DNA of 64,000 nt, taken from DASZRZ01 sp963732925. GTDB lineage: Bacteria > Acidobacteriota > Terriglobia > Terriglobales > Acidobacteriaceae. Positions 25,349 through 34,669 of this stretch are shown piece by piece (positions within the stretch are counted from its first letter, which is position 1; each line of letters opens with the position of its first letter). The position numbers were made by a program, and so were the translations under genes. The DNA is taken from the NCBI GenBank assembly GCA_963732925.1, contig CAVTBJ010000004.1, positions 153,996 to 217,995 on the forward strand, written 5' to 3'. The notes under the pieces are model-generated. The model saw only the letters and a list, made by a program, of their open reading frames with translations. It did not search any database and was not told the origin of the DNA.

Positions 25349-28300
25349 CTAAAAGGTGAGGCGGCCGGTCAGCAGCACCGCGCGCGGACCAGCACCATCG
25401 GCGGTCTGCAAGGCGGTAAGCGTCCCGAAGCCCGATGTCCCCACCACCATGTTTGAGGTGGAAGGAGGAGCATAGTTTCGGTGGTTCAGAATGTTGGAAA
25501 CCTGCGCCCCGAATTGCACCCGCACCGATTCGGTGACGGGAATGCCTTTCATGAGCGACATGGAAAGAGTTTGCGTGCCGGGGCCGACAATGCTGCCCAC
25601 GGAAGCCGTTCCATACCTCCCAATGTTGTTGGGCGGCACGGCAAATGCGGCCGGATTGATGTACTGGCGGGGATTGGAGCCACCCGCATACGGGGAAACT
25701 CCCGGAACCGCGTCCGCTCGGCCGTTCCCGAGAAATGCCTGGGGCATCTGTTCCCGAGGGATCGGTGGTGGCCGTGGGAGTGAGGAAGGGACCGCTCTGA
25801 AGAAGCAGAATGCCGCCCAGGTTCCAGTTCCCGATCACGCCGTCCAGCAGCTTGCTCCCGGTCCTCATGCGCTTTCCTCTTCCAAACGGCATTTCATAAA
25901 GAAAGGTCGTGAGGAAGCGATGGCGCCGGGTGAAAGCCACATTTCCATAGTCCAGATTGATGTCATAGGTATTGCTCGGGCGGCCACCCTGCTCGGTGGT
26001 GAAGGCACTAGGAGTGGCGCCGGCTTCGCTCGAAATGTTGCGAGCGAAGGTATAACTGGAACCAAACTGGAGTCCGTTAATGTAGCGATGGTTAGCCTCA
26101 ACAGTGAGCGCGTTGTAGTTAGCGCGAGCGCCGTTTTCCACCCACGAGATCTCATCGAATAAGGGAAAGGGCCGCGTAGCGGCGACAGCGCCATAGCCCT
26201 GGCTATTGGGCTGCACCTGGTTGAGGTTGGCGCGCACCGGAAGGTTCCCGGTGTGGCTGCCCACGTAGGAAACGCGTAGGCCAGTGCCGAATCCCAGATC
26301 CCGCTCCATCGTCAGGGTCCACTGGTTGATCACAGGATCCTGATAATTGGGATCCACGGCGTAGTCGAAGGTCTGGGTGCCGGTGGACGCCAGATTGTCC
26401 GGGAAGGGTGAGGGGAACGAGAGTGCCGGACTCCCCGCGTCATATTGCTGTTGGTATCCGGTAACGGCACTGGCGCTGACCGCCCAGCCTCCGACCACCG
26501 CCATTCCGAGGGGGAATTCGAAGTAACGGCCATAGCCTCCGCGAATCACGGTTTTGTCGTTGCCGAACGGCCGCCAAGCAAAACCGATGCGGGGCGCAAA
26601 GTCACGCTTGGTCGTGTAGCGCAGACTTTCCGGAAGGCCCGCCTCCGCGGCCGTCAGAATGGGGGTGGGATAGATCGCTTGGGCAAAACGTGGATGCGCC
26701 AGGGCTAGCGACTTTGCATTGGGCATCACAACCGCGCCATGCACCGTTTGGTCGTTTACCGTGCCGGTCCAGTCCGGCAAAAAATCGGCGCTGTTGTAGT
26801 ACTTGTCGGTGAACATCGGGTGGTATTCCCAGCGCAGTCCGTAATTCAAAGTGAAGCTGGGCGTCACCTTCCAGTCATCCTGGATGAACAGCGCATAGGC
26901 TTTGCCGATGCCGTTCATGTCCGGCGCCAGCACATCCGAAAGTCGCACATGGTCGGGATATCCGAGCAGAAACTCAGCCCAGGGATTGTTAATGGCAGTT
27001 CCCACATCGGAGCTCCCATTGAACTGATACTGGCCCAGCCTGGTACTTCCAAAGACATTGGAGTTGAACACGGTCATGTAGCGGTAATCGGCGCCGAACT
27101 TGATCATGTGCGTTCCCCTGCTCCAGGTCACATTGTCAAAAGCCTGAAAGGTGTTGCTGTTGGCGCGCGAGGATCCGCCGCCACCGGTGTTCAGAAATCC
27201 AGTAACCCGAAAATCAGGAACCGCAGGGTCGGTTGGAAGGTCGGGAACGCCGGTGATTCCGATGGCGCTCAGAATGCTGGCATTCATGTTGTAGGTAGTG
27301 CTGTAGGCCGTACCGTTGTATCCGGCGCGAATCTCATTGATCAGCGTGGGACTGATTACGTAGTTATAGGCGGCGGTGAAGCTGTAATCTTTCTCGGGCT
27401 TCTGGAAGGATCCAATCAGCGGTGACCCTGTTGGCACATCCTCGACGTCGCGCGTTTTATAGCTGAATCTCCCATAAAGCAGCTGGTTATCTGTAATGCG
27501 CTGATCGATGCGGATATCGCCCTGCTCGCTGCGAATGGGAGTGGAATAGTTCACGACATAGTTATTGGCGTTGGCGTTGGCTGCCCCCGTATTTGGCATG
27601 GGATACAGGTACTGCATGATCTTCTGGGATACGGGAGAAATCTGGTCGGCTGGAATGATGTTGCCCGCAAACGGATTCCCCTGGGCATCGTAAATCTGCC
27701 CGGAAAAGTTGGAGAGATCTCCATTGCGCCACGCCACCGAGGGCACGCTGTCCAGCTGAGTTGTCTCCCGCGGCAGCCGCAGTCCTTCGTAGCTCATGAA
27801 GAAGAACGTCTTGTCCTTGCCGTTGTAGAGGTGCGGAAGGCGCACCGGACCTCCAAAGTATCCCCCGAAGTTGTTCATCACCAGCGCCGGCTTGGAGGCC
27901 GCGAACGGGTCGCCCGCGTTCAACGCGGCGTTCTGGTGATTGTGGAATAGCCCTCCGTGATACCTATTGGTTCCGCTCTTGGAGACCGTCGTAATATCGC
28001 TGACTCCGGCATACTCCGCGTTGTTGAGCGTCTGGCTGACCTTGATTTCGGCAATAGAATTGAAAGAAGGAAACAACTCGTTGATGGGCGCACTGGTACG
28101 CACGCTCATGCTGCTGATGCCGTCGATGCTCACCGAAAGCAGGCTGGGCTTGGCTCCGGCAATGGAAATATTGGTTCCATCCGTCTGCACTCCAGGTTGC
28201 GTCGTCAGGGTGCTGATCGCGCTGGTCGAGCCGGAACCGCGGGAACTGATGGCTACGGGAAGGTCCAGCAGCTCGCGACCTGTCTTGGTAGCCGTAATAT

Positions 28301-28763
28301 TGGCTTCGTCCGTGGTTATTACTGCACCGGCAGTTTCCACAACAGAAATCGTTTGCGATTGGGTGGCGATTTTCAAGGCGGAATCAACTCGCCGGGTTTC
28401 GCGGGCCTGAAGATTCAGTTGGGAGTACTTAACTTTTTCAAAACCCGGTGTTTCGATCACCAGCTGGTAGGTTCCGGGATTCAGGTTCACGAAAGAAAAG
28501 GTACCGCTGTCGTCGGTCGCCGCCTGCCGGCTCGCGCCTGTGCCTTTATCGGTAAGGGTAACCACGGCTCCCACGACCACCTGGCTGTCCGGATCCTTCA
28601 CGGTTCCAACGACGCTCCCGAATGTGGATTGCGCAAACGCCTGGGAAACCGCCAGGAACACGGTGAGTACGGCAAGAACGATCACAAGGCGAATCGCGAG
28701 TTTCCATCCGTCCCCTGCTTTGTAGGATCGGCCGGGCCGAATTGAGTTGGCGTATGAAGTCAT
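25349..28763 (-). CDS. TonB-dependent receptor with carboxypeptidase-regulatory domain (Oar-like)
   Basis: About 1,138 residues from ATG 28763 (GGAG upstream). Order: signal peptide ending near SQAFA-Q, a beta-sandwich carboxypeptidase-regulatory domain (GTVKDPDSQVVVGAVVTLTD), a plug region, and a large outer-membrane barrel. A frameshift near 25750 separates the last 130 residues, which end in the typical C-terminal aromatic TGRLTF. Such receptors are numerous in Acidobacteria and are thought to take up polymers or large ligands; the ligand is unknown. It is directly upstream of the qhp operon on the same strand, so it could deliver an amine source, but that is a guess. Confidence 0.88.
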
Positions 28764-29170
28764 GAAAACGTCTCCTGTACAAACCGGCATGCTCTGTATG
28801 AAAGGGCGTGCGTTGTATGCCGCAAACGCAACACGCCAGGCCACGAAGGCGCAGAATGATGAGCCGGCGCTGAAGCTGGACACACCAAGCCGCAGCTGAA
28901 ACACACGCATGCGCGGTGTCACGGATCCAGCGTGCTCTTCGCTAATTCAGTTGGCTCTTCTGGGAGCGGACACTCACTGAGAGAGGGACACAGACAATGT
29001 GCCGGGAAGCAGGATGCTGACGGGGAATCCGACTGCAGTGTCACTTGCACTGCAAATCTGGATGGCATAGTGCCTTCGAAGCAAAGCAAAAGCCAATTCA
29101 AAATTTCTATAGCGTCGCGAAAGTAAAACACACAGTTTCATTCTTGTCGCGCCAGACAGGAAATGGGAAT
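28764..29170. other. Upstream region of the TonB receptor
   Basis: About 400 bases without a plausible gene, upstream of the receptor start at 28763 and past the end of the minus-strand SDR. It should hold the receptor promoter; an A/T-rich stretch lies at 29085-29130. I see no clear repeat or riboswitch. Confidence 0.5.
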
Positions 29171-29228
29171 GCAAATAAGGCCGGTTGAGTATGCGCCGGG
29201 TGACGAACAAACCCGGGCTCAACCGGCC
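29171..29228 (-). terminator. Long-stem terminator after the SDR gene
   Basis: On the minus strand GGCCGGTTGAG (29228-29218) pairs with CTCAACCGGCC (29189-29179). An inner CCGGGT/ACCCGG stem (29216-29211 with 29201-29196) extends it, and TTATTTGC follows. The stop of the SDR gene is 23 bases upstream. Confidence 0.85.
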
Positions 29229-29250
29229 CGCAAGCCGCAATTGTGAAGCG

Positions 29251-30006
29251 TTACTTGCCGATCCAGCCGCCTTCCACGTGCATGGAGACCCCGGTAACAT
29301 ACTTCGCTTCGTCAGACGCGAAGAAGGCAACCACCGTCCCAATCTCGCGCGGCTGTCCCGCCCGGCCCAGCGAAATCTGCTCCAGAACCTTGGGCAGGAT
29401 GTCGGGACTCTTCATGACCCAGTCGGTCATATCGGTCTCGATCAGCCCGGGATGAACGCAGTTGACGCGTATGCCCAGGCTCGCCACCTCCGCCGACATG
29501 TTGCGCGTCAAAGCTTCCAGTCCCAGCTTGGTGGGCGCATAGTGCGTCCGTCCGGGAAGCACCTTGGCGGCCTGTACGGAGCCAATATGGATAATGCAGC
29601 CCGGGCGCTTGGCGGGAATGGCGTGCTTGCAGTAGACCTGCGAACACAACCAGGGGCCACGCAGATTAACATCGACCAGGTCGGTCCACTGCTGGTCGGT
29701 GAGATCCAGGAAGGGAACGATGGTCTCAATTCCGGCGTTGTTCACCAGAATGTCGATGGGCCCCAGTTCCTTCCACACTGCTTTCACCATGGGCTCCACC
29801 TCGGCGCGCCTGCCAACGTGGGCTTTCACGGTCATGGCTTTCCGGCCTTTGCTGCGGACATACTGCGCCACCTCCTCCGCCTTGGCCGGACTGGACACGT
29901 AGTTCACGGCAACATCCGCGCCTTCTTCGGCGAAAACTTCCGCAATGCCCCGCCCAATACCGCGGCTGCCTCCCGTGATAAGGGCTACTTTTCCTTTCAG
30001 CTTCAT
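29251..30006 (-). CDS. Short-chain dehydrogenase/reductase (glucose dehydrogenase/FabG-like)
   Basis: 251 residues, intact. TGGSRGIG is at residues 11-18, NNAG near 90, catalytic Ser near 143 (IGSVQ), and the Tyr/Lys motif YAPTK near 156. The closing GVSMHVEGGW is usual for classical SDRs. NAD(P) is the likely cofactor; the substrate is not identifiable, though the resemblance is to sugar and 3-oxoacyl reductases. The start at 30006 has AAAGGGA upstream. A long-stem terminator follows the stop, so it is probably a single-gene transcript or the end of one with the methyltransferase at 30099. Confidence 0.85.
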   Translation of the reverse strand: MKLKGKVALITGGSRGIGRGIAEVFAEEGADVAVNYVSSPAKAEEVAQYVRSKGRKAMTVKAHVGRRAEVEPMVKAVWKELGPIDILVNNAGIETIVPFLDLTDQQWTDLVDVNLRGPWLCSQVYCKHAIPAKRPGCIIHIGSVQAAKVLPGRTHYAPTKLGLEALTRNMSAEVASLGIRVNCVHPGLIETDMTDWVMKSPDILPKVLEQISLGRAGQPREIGTVVAFFASDEAKYVTGVSMHVEGGWIGK

Positions 30007-30098
30007 GGGTTCCCTTTCTGTTCAGTTCCTCTTCGAGTTTTGTTCTTGGTCTGTGGCCCCGCCACCGGAAATTCGCTCCTGACGACACCCCGCCTTGC

Positions 30099-31131
30099 TC
30101 ACTTCCGCGCCACTATCGCTCTAAAAAAGGTCGGCGGCAGCGGGTGCAGACTCGGTTGCTGGAATCCAGCGTTGGAAAACATCCGCTGGAACTCAGGGAA
30201 AGGTATACGCCTGCCCTTCCGGCGTACCCGCCAGCATCATCAGGCTGAACCGGGCTGCAACCGGTGGAGAGACGCGGTCCGGGTTGGGAACAAAGTCCAG
30301 CACCACGCGGCCCTCATCGGCCAAGCCGCATGCAGCTGCAGCACGCTTTTGCACATGGCAGGGCCGAAGTGGTGCAGGAAGTTGGTAATCAGCACCAGAT
30401 CGTAGCTGCCGCCGTAGTCGGCTTCCAGGGCGCTGCCCGCAATGGTCCGATAGCGGCTGCCGACACCGGCCTGTACGTGCGTTGTCCTTGGCCACTCAAG
30501 CACATTGGCCCAGTCGAGAGCCGTCACCCGGCGCTTCCGGATAACGCTGCGCGAAAGCGATGCCAAATACCCCATGCCCGGCAGCAATGTCAAGAATCCT
30601 GGGGTTGGGAGGCAGTCCCGGACCCGCCAGCTCCACCAGCAGGCGCGCGGGCAGTCCCTGCACCGGCGCCATGGCGCGGGCAAAATCCACCCAGACCGGA
30701 TGCTCCGGGAGCCACGGTTCCCTCTCCGGCCGTCGCCGCCTTTGCGGACCGCGGTTCGGCCAGCTTGCGAAACTCATCCGTGATCGTCGAGGACGCCAAA
30801 AAGCTTCACCGCTCCTCCTACATACGTAGGGGCGCGCTTGTCCAGAAACATGGCCGAATCCGGCGTCAGTTCGTAATCGCCTCCGTCTTCATCAGGAAAC
30901 CAATGGTGACCAGAAAATCGCACAGGATGCGCAGTCCACGCGCGGAAGCGCCGCAGCGCCGGCCAGAGCGGCGGGCTTGCGGTTGCCTTCTCCAATCGCG
31001 GTGAACAGGTCCAGTTCAATCGCGGCTTTCAATGCCTCGGTTCGCTGATAGGCATTCAGGGTCTCGAAGAAAAGCTCCAGGCTTGGCTGCTTTCCCACGG
31101 CTGGCTGGACGGGTGAGCTCATAACGGCCAT
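30099..31131 (-). CDS. SAM-dependent O-methyltransferase-like protein, several frameshifts
   Basis: About 343 residues when at least four frameshifts are repaired (near 30930, 30790, 30570, 30320 and 30195). The start ATG 31131 has GGAGG upstream. The N-terminal helical dimerisation domain is seen in LELFFETLNAYQRTEALKAA, then LDLFTAIGEG. The class I methyltransferase motif I is PRILDIAAGHGVFGIAFAQ, and a later segment reads SYDLVLITNFLHHFGP. This layout matches the acetylserotonin/hydroxyneurosporene O-methyltransferase group. The last frame ends FFRAIVARK at 30099. The substrate is unknown. The breaks are probably sequence errors. Confidence 0.7.
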
Positions 31132-31252
31132 AAATCCCTCCAAAAGTTATGTTGTTCGAGCTGGGGGTGAATTCCGGTTCAACGCTCTTAAAGCCCCATA
31201 AAAGTTAGGACCTCTCCCGGAAGTGTCAACCAATGTGATTCAATAGAAGCGC

Positions 31253-31945
31253 ATGAGATGGCGCGGACTCGAGGACAGCCAGCAGCAAACCGAAACCGGC
31301 ATGCCGCTGAACGGCGGCTACAGGAACGCCGCGCAGCTTGATCGAGCAATACGTTCCGGCGGAAACGCGGGCGGTGACGCGGCAGACGGTCGAGGAGCTT
31401 CGAACGTCCGGGATCGCTCAGCGTGTGCTGCCGCCCGGCGACCCGCCTCCCCGCTTTCGAACTTCCCGACCACGACGGCAAGCCGGTCTCCTCCGCTGAA
31501 CTGCTTTCGCGGGGAAGGCTGGTCATGTTGTTCATTCGCGGCCGCTGGTGCCCATTTTGCGTTGCTCAAATGGAGGCCATGAACGAAGTCGCCGGGCAGA
31601 TTCGCCAGGCAGGGGGCGAGATGGTCGCCATCTCGCCGCAAAAGGTGCACCAGTGCGTCGCTGATGCGGGACCAGCACCACCTGACCTTTTCTCTTTTAA
31701 GTGATGCCGGAAACCGGACAGCGCGACAGTTTGGATTGGTGTACCGGGTTCCTGAAGCGCAGCAGAAAATCTATAGCAGCACCTTTGTCAATCTGCCATT
31801 TCTCAATGGCGACACGAGCTGGGAGCTTCCCATCCCCGCGAGCTTTGTGGTGGAGCAGGACAGCCGTATCCTGTGGGCGAGCGCCAACCCCGATTACACC
31901 GAACGGCCCGAACCGGAGGAGATTCTGCGGGTTCTGTCTTCCTGA
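31253..31945 (+). CDS. Peroxiredoxin (AhpC/TSA, Bcp-like), frameshifted
   Basis: About 230 residues after repair of frameshifts near 31330, 31458 and 31680. The thioredoxin-fold core reads FELPDHDGKPVSS, then LFIRGRWCPFC with the peroxidatic cysteine, and AISPQ. The later part is intact: LSDAGNRTARQFGLVYRVPE and LPIPASFVVEQDSRILWA. The enzyme reduces peroxides with thioredoxin-type donors. The N-terminal helical segment (LIEQYVPAETRAVTRQTVEE) resembles the acidobacterial/proteobacterial two-part AhpC/TSA proteins. Start 31253 is a guess; ATG 31301 is in the same frame. It is divergent from the methyltransferase gene. Confidence 0.75.
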
Positions 31946-31960
31946 CCGGAGCCCAGCTCG

Positions 31961-32588
31961 TCAGTTCAGGTGGACCTTCCACAGAGCATAGCTGGCAAAT
32001 TCGCGCGCGACAGCGGTAATGCATCCGCGACGTGTACGAGGCCAGGAATCGGGGCGGGGATCGCCATACGTAATAACTCCCTGGCCGCCCATCATCTGCT
32101 TGATGCGAAAGATATGGTAGGCATCGCTGACCGCCAGGGCCGACTGCATGCGGTTGGTGCGCATGATCACAGCGACTCGCTGCGCCGAATGCGAGGTATC
32201 GGCGCCCTGGGTTTCGGCGATCAGATGACTCTCCGGAATGCCCCGGCGCTTGAGGTACTCGCGGCCTACTCCCCCTTCGCTGTAATGGACATCCTCACCA
32301 TGGCCTCCCGTGGTGATCACCATGGGCGCCGCCCCCCGCTGGAAGAGGTCGTAGGCGTGATCCAGCCGGGCGCGATACACCGGCGAAGGATGTCCCACGT
32401 ACTCGGCGGCGCCAAAGACGACAATCGCGTCGGCATGTTGCACGTGATCTCCAGAACTGGCCCTTACAATGCGAACAACTGTAATCGGCAGCAAACAGGG
32501 CGAACGCGAAAAGAAAACCGAGCAGGAGCAGCAGAATGCGATGGCGGGGAACGCTCCTAGGAATCGTAGACGGTGAAACCGAACTCAT
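31961..32588 (-). CDS. YdcF/ElyC-family (DUF218) envelope protein, one frameshift
   Basis: About 208 residues. The N-terminus (MSSVSPSTIPRSVPRHRILL) runs into one membrane segment, LLLLLGFLFAFALFAA. A frameshift near 32485 follows, then the DUF218 domain: ADAIVVFGAAEYVGHPSPVY, APMVITTGGHGED, LIAETQGADTSHSA and AVSDAYHIFRIKQM. SanA/ElyC/YdcF proteins are anchored in the inner membrane and influence envelope integrity and peptidoglycan precursor use; the exact reaction is unknown. The start overlaps the tsaC stop (ATGA), so the two are co-translated. Confidence 0.8.
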
Positions 32589-33235
32589 GAACTCCCGAGA
32601 ACCGCGGCAATTTCCTGAGTCGGAATAGCGCCCTCGCGCAGGATCCGCCAGGGGCCGCCTTCTCCGCTCAGATCAACGATGGTCGAAGCGATGTCCCGCG
32701 GCGAGGGCCCGCCATCCACGATGACCGAAATACGATCCGCAAGCTGGTCGCGCACCCCAACCGCAGTGGTGCATTCGGCGGCTCCGCTCAAATTTGCCGA
32801 AGTCGCCGTGATGGGCACGCCTGCCATACGAATCACCGCCAAGGGAATTTCGGCCGCCGGCACTCGCAGGGCAACATTGCCCGTGTTGGCGGTCACCTTC
32901 AGCGGCAAGCGAGGCGCCGCACGCACGATAATCGTCAGCGGACCGGGCCAGAACTTTTCCACCAGTGCGTCGAATCCATCGGGAAGCGGCTGGCGCGCAA
33001 GTTCGCTTCCCTGGTCGGCACTCTCGATCAACAGCGACAAGGGCTTGTGCCGCGAACGCGATTTGATCTCATAGACCCGCTCAACAGCCCGCAGATTGTA
33101 GGGGTCGGCGGCCAGACCATAGAACGTATCCGTAGGCATGCCCAGAACTTCGCCGTCTCGAATCTTCCGGGCCGCGTATTCAATGAGGGACGCTTCCGGC
33201 CGGGTGCAGTCTACTTTGATAATCTCAGCGCGCAC
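32585..33235 (-). CDS. tsaC: Threonylcarbamoyl-AMP synthase (TsaC/Sua5/YrdC)
   Basis: 216 residues, intact, GTG start at 33235 with AAGGAG four bases upstream. It makes threonylcarbamoyl-AMP from Thr, bicarbonate and ATP for the t6A37 modification of tRNAs reading ANN codons. The YrdC signature is seen in GMPTDTFYGLAADPYN, IKSRSRHKPLSLLI, FWPGPLTIIV, VALRVP and ITATSANLSG. It lacks the extra Sua5 C-terminal domain and is the short form. It overlaps the YdcF-like gene by four bases. Confidence 0.93.
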   Translation of the reverse strand: MRAEIIKVDCTRPEASLIEYAARKIRDGEVLGMPTDTFYGLAADPYNLRAVERVYEIKSRSRHKPLSLLIESADQGSELARQPLPDGFDALVEKFWPGPLTIIVRAAPRLPLKVTANTGNVALRVPAAEIPLAVIRMAGVPITATSANLSGAAECTTAVGVRDQLADRISVIVDGGPSPRDIASTIVDLSGEGGPWRILREGAIPTQEIAAVLGSS

Positions 33236-33445
33236 ATTGCTCCTTCGAGCCTAACGGAATCGGGAAAGCTAACACAGGCCATCACTTGCCGCAACACCCG
33301 GTACAGGTCGTATTGTACGAAACGGCCGGGAGGATCCGCCGAGGTGTAGTGTATCAGCAGCAACCCCGGCCTCCTCTGGCAGCTATTTTTGCCGGAGGGG
33401 GAGGGGTTTGCCAAAGCCCAAATAGCCGCGGAAACCGATTCCATC

Positions 33446-34300
33446 ATGCAGCTTGCCGACTCAGATTCGCTGCGCAGCATCAGCAGCGCACAAAACACGC
33501 TGGTGAAAGAGCTGCGGCGTGCATTCCAAAAATCCGATCTCACTGCCGACGGACATTGCGCCATTGAAGGCGTCCGCAATCTGGAAGAGGCCATTCGCAG
33601 CGGGCTGCGTTTGAAGGCCGTATTTTTCAGTGAGTCGGCCGCCGGGCGGGCGGAATCGCTCGTGCCCCAACTCTCCAAGCATACGGAAAAGCTGCTCCTT
33701 CCCGACAAGGTTTTCCAGAGCGCGGTGCCTACGGAGACACCTCAGGGGATCGCCGCGCTGGTCCGGGCGCGCGTCTTCCGCCTGGAAGATGTTTTGGGGC
33801 CAGACCTGGCAGGAGAGGAAGGAGCCGGCGATGACCGGCTCACAACGGTGGTGGTAGCGATGGGCGTCCAGGATCCGGGAAATCTCGGCACCATGGTGCG
33901 CTCGGCGGAGGCTCTGGGAGCGGCCGGCATCCTGGCGGCAGAAGGTACGGTCAGCCCCTTTAACCCCAAGGCTGTGCGGGCTTCCGCTGGATCGCTGTTC
34001 CGCTTGCCGGTGGTTCGAATTGCGGCAGAGCAGGCGGCGCATGAGCTGCGCCAGCACCGATTTCGCCTGTTGGGAACCACCTCGCACGGAGGGACTCCGA
34101 TACCCGAGGCGTCGCTGATCGGCCGGATCGCGCTTTTCATCGGAAACGAAGGTTCGGGCCTGCCGCGAACCCTGCTGCGGCAGATGGATGAAGTCCTGGA
34201 GATTCCTCATGGCGGCAAGGTGGAATCCCTGAATGCCGCGGTGGCCGCCAGTATTGTTTTGTATGAAATAGCCCGCCAACAGAGCCATCCGCGGCCCTAG
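33446..34300 (+). CDS. TrmH/SpoU-family RNA 2'-O-methyltransferase
   Basis: 284 residues from ATG 33446; a TTG at 33389 would add 19 residues and neither has a strong ribosome-binding site. The N-terminal substrate-binding domain (residues ~10-95) is followed by the SPOUT knot domain with the three SpoU motifs: DPGNLGTMVRSAEALGAAG near 140, FIGNEGSGLP near 235, and EIPHGGKVESLNAAVAASIV near 260. It methylates a ribose in 23S rRNA or tRNA; the target nucleotide cannot be told. The gene is divergent from tsaC and is followed by the promoter of the DAHP synthase leader. Confidence 0.88.
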   Translation: MQLADSDSLRSISSAQNTLVKELRRAFQKSDLTADGHCAIEGVRNLEEAIRSGLRLKAVFFSESAAGRAESLVPQLSKHTEKLLLPDKVFQSAVPTETPQGIAALVRARVFRLEDVLGPDLAGEEGAGDDRLTTVVVAMGVQDPGNLGTMVRSAEALGAAGILAAEGTVSPFNPKAVRASAGSLFRLPVVRIAAEQAAHELRQHRFRLLGTTSHGGTPIPEASLIGRIALFIGNEGSGLPRTLLRQMDEVLEIPHGGKVESLNAAVAASIVLYEIARQQSHPRP

Positions 34301-34374
34301 CTTTTGGCCCCAATTTGCTGTGCGCGCGGGCCTCCACCCGCGCATTAGCCTTCGTGGCTACGCTTGCAGAAGTC

Positions 34375-34403
34375 TTGACGCTCGGGGAACCCGCGGCTAT
34401 ACT
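34375..34403 (+). promoter_or_regulatory. Sigma-70-type promoter of the DAHP synthase leader
   Basis: TTGACG (34375-34380) and TATACT (34398-34403) are separated by exactly 17 bases, and each matches consensus at five of six positions. Transcription would start near 34410, about 17 bases before the leader-peptide ATG. Confidence 0.8.
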
Positions 34404-34426
34404 GGCTTTTCTGTTTGGGCACTTTT

Positions 34427-34513
34427 ATGCGCACCTTTCGATTTAGCTACTTTGCCTACGGTTGCTTCTTCTGGTGGGGAGAAGCGGCGCAGGTGGAGCG
34501 TGTGCGCTCTTAG
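34427..34513 (+). CDS. Aromatic-rich leader peptide of the DAHP synthase attenuator
   Basis: 28 codons, ATG 34427 to TAG 34511-34513. Nine of the first 17 residues are aromatic: F4, F6, Y8, F9, Y11 and then F14-F15-W16-W17 in a row (codons at 34466-34477). The C-terminal part has no aromatic residue. It sits between a near-consensus promoter and an intrinsic terminator, and the next gene makes the first compound of aromatic amino acid synthesis. This is the arrangement of ribosome-mediated attenuation: shortage of charged tRNA-Phe, -Tyr or -Trp would stall the ribosome. Ribosome-binding sequence upstream is weak (GGG at 34417-34419). Confidence 0.8.
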   Translation: MRTFRFSYFAYGCFFWWGEAAQVERVRS

Positions 34514-34535
34514 ATTGGCCCGAATCTAAAGCACA
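34501..34535 (+). promoter_or_regulatory. Pause or protector hairpin over the leader stop codon
   Basis: TTAGATT (34510-34516) pairs with AATCTAA (34523-34529) around GGCCCG. TGTGC (34501-34505) pairs with GCACA (34531-34535), extending the stem across a small internal loop. It covers the leader stop codon. A smaller stem, GCTTCT/AGAAGC (34464-34469 with 34480-34485), lies across the FFWW codons. Which of these excludes the terminator was not resolved by eye. Confidence 0.6.
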
Positions 34536-34551
34536 AGTTTCGAACCTGACG

Positions 34552-34586
34552 AAGCCGCGATTCCCGAGATCGCGGCTTTTGTTTTG
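34552..34586 (+). terminator. Attenuator terminator upstream of DAHP synthase
   Basis: AAGCCGCGAT (34552-34561) and ATCGCGGCTT (34569-34578) form a perfect ten-base stem with a seven-base loop, followed by TTGTTTTG. It ends 84 bases before the DAHP synthase start and 39 bases after the leader peptide stop, so it would cut off the gene unless transcription reads through. Confidence 0.88.
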
Positions 34587-34669
34587 TGGACCTGATGTTC
34601 CGCGGAACGCAAAGTGGTTGGAGAAAGACCGAGCCGAAGATGGCAGATGGAGCGAGCAGGAGAGCAACG

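Noticed and set aside
25299..28922. 1,207-residue frame for the first TonB receptor
   Set aside because: It has a spurious N-terminal extension and, after a frameshift near 25750, a nonsense tail. The true C-terminus, with a terminal aromatic residue, is in another frame ending at 25349.
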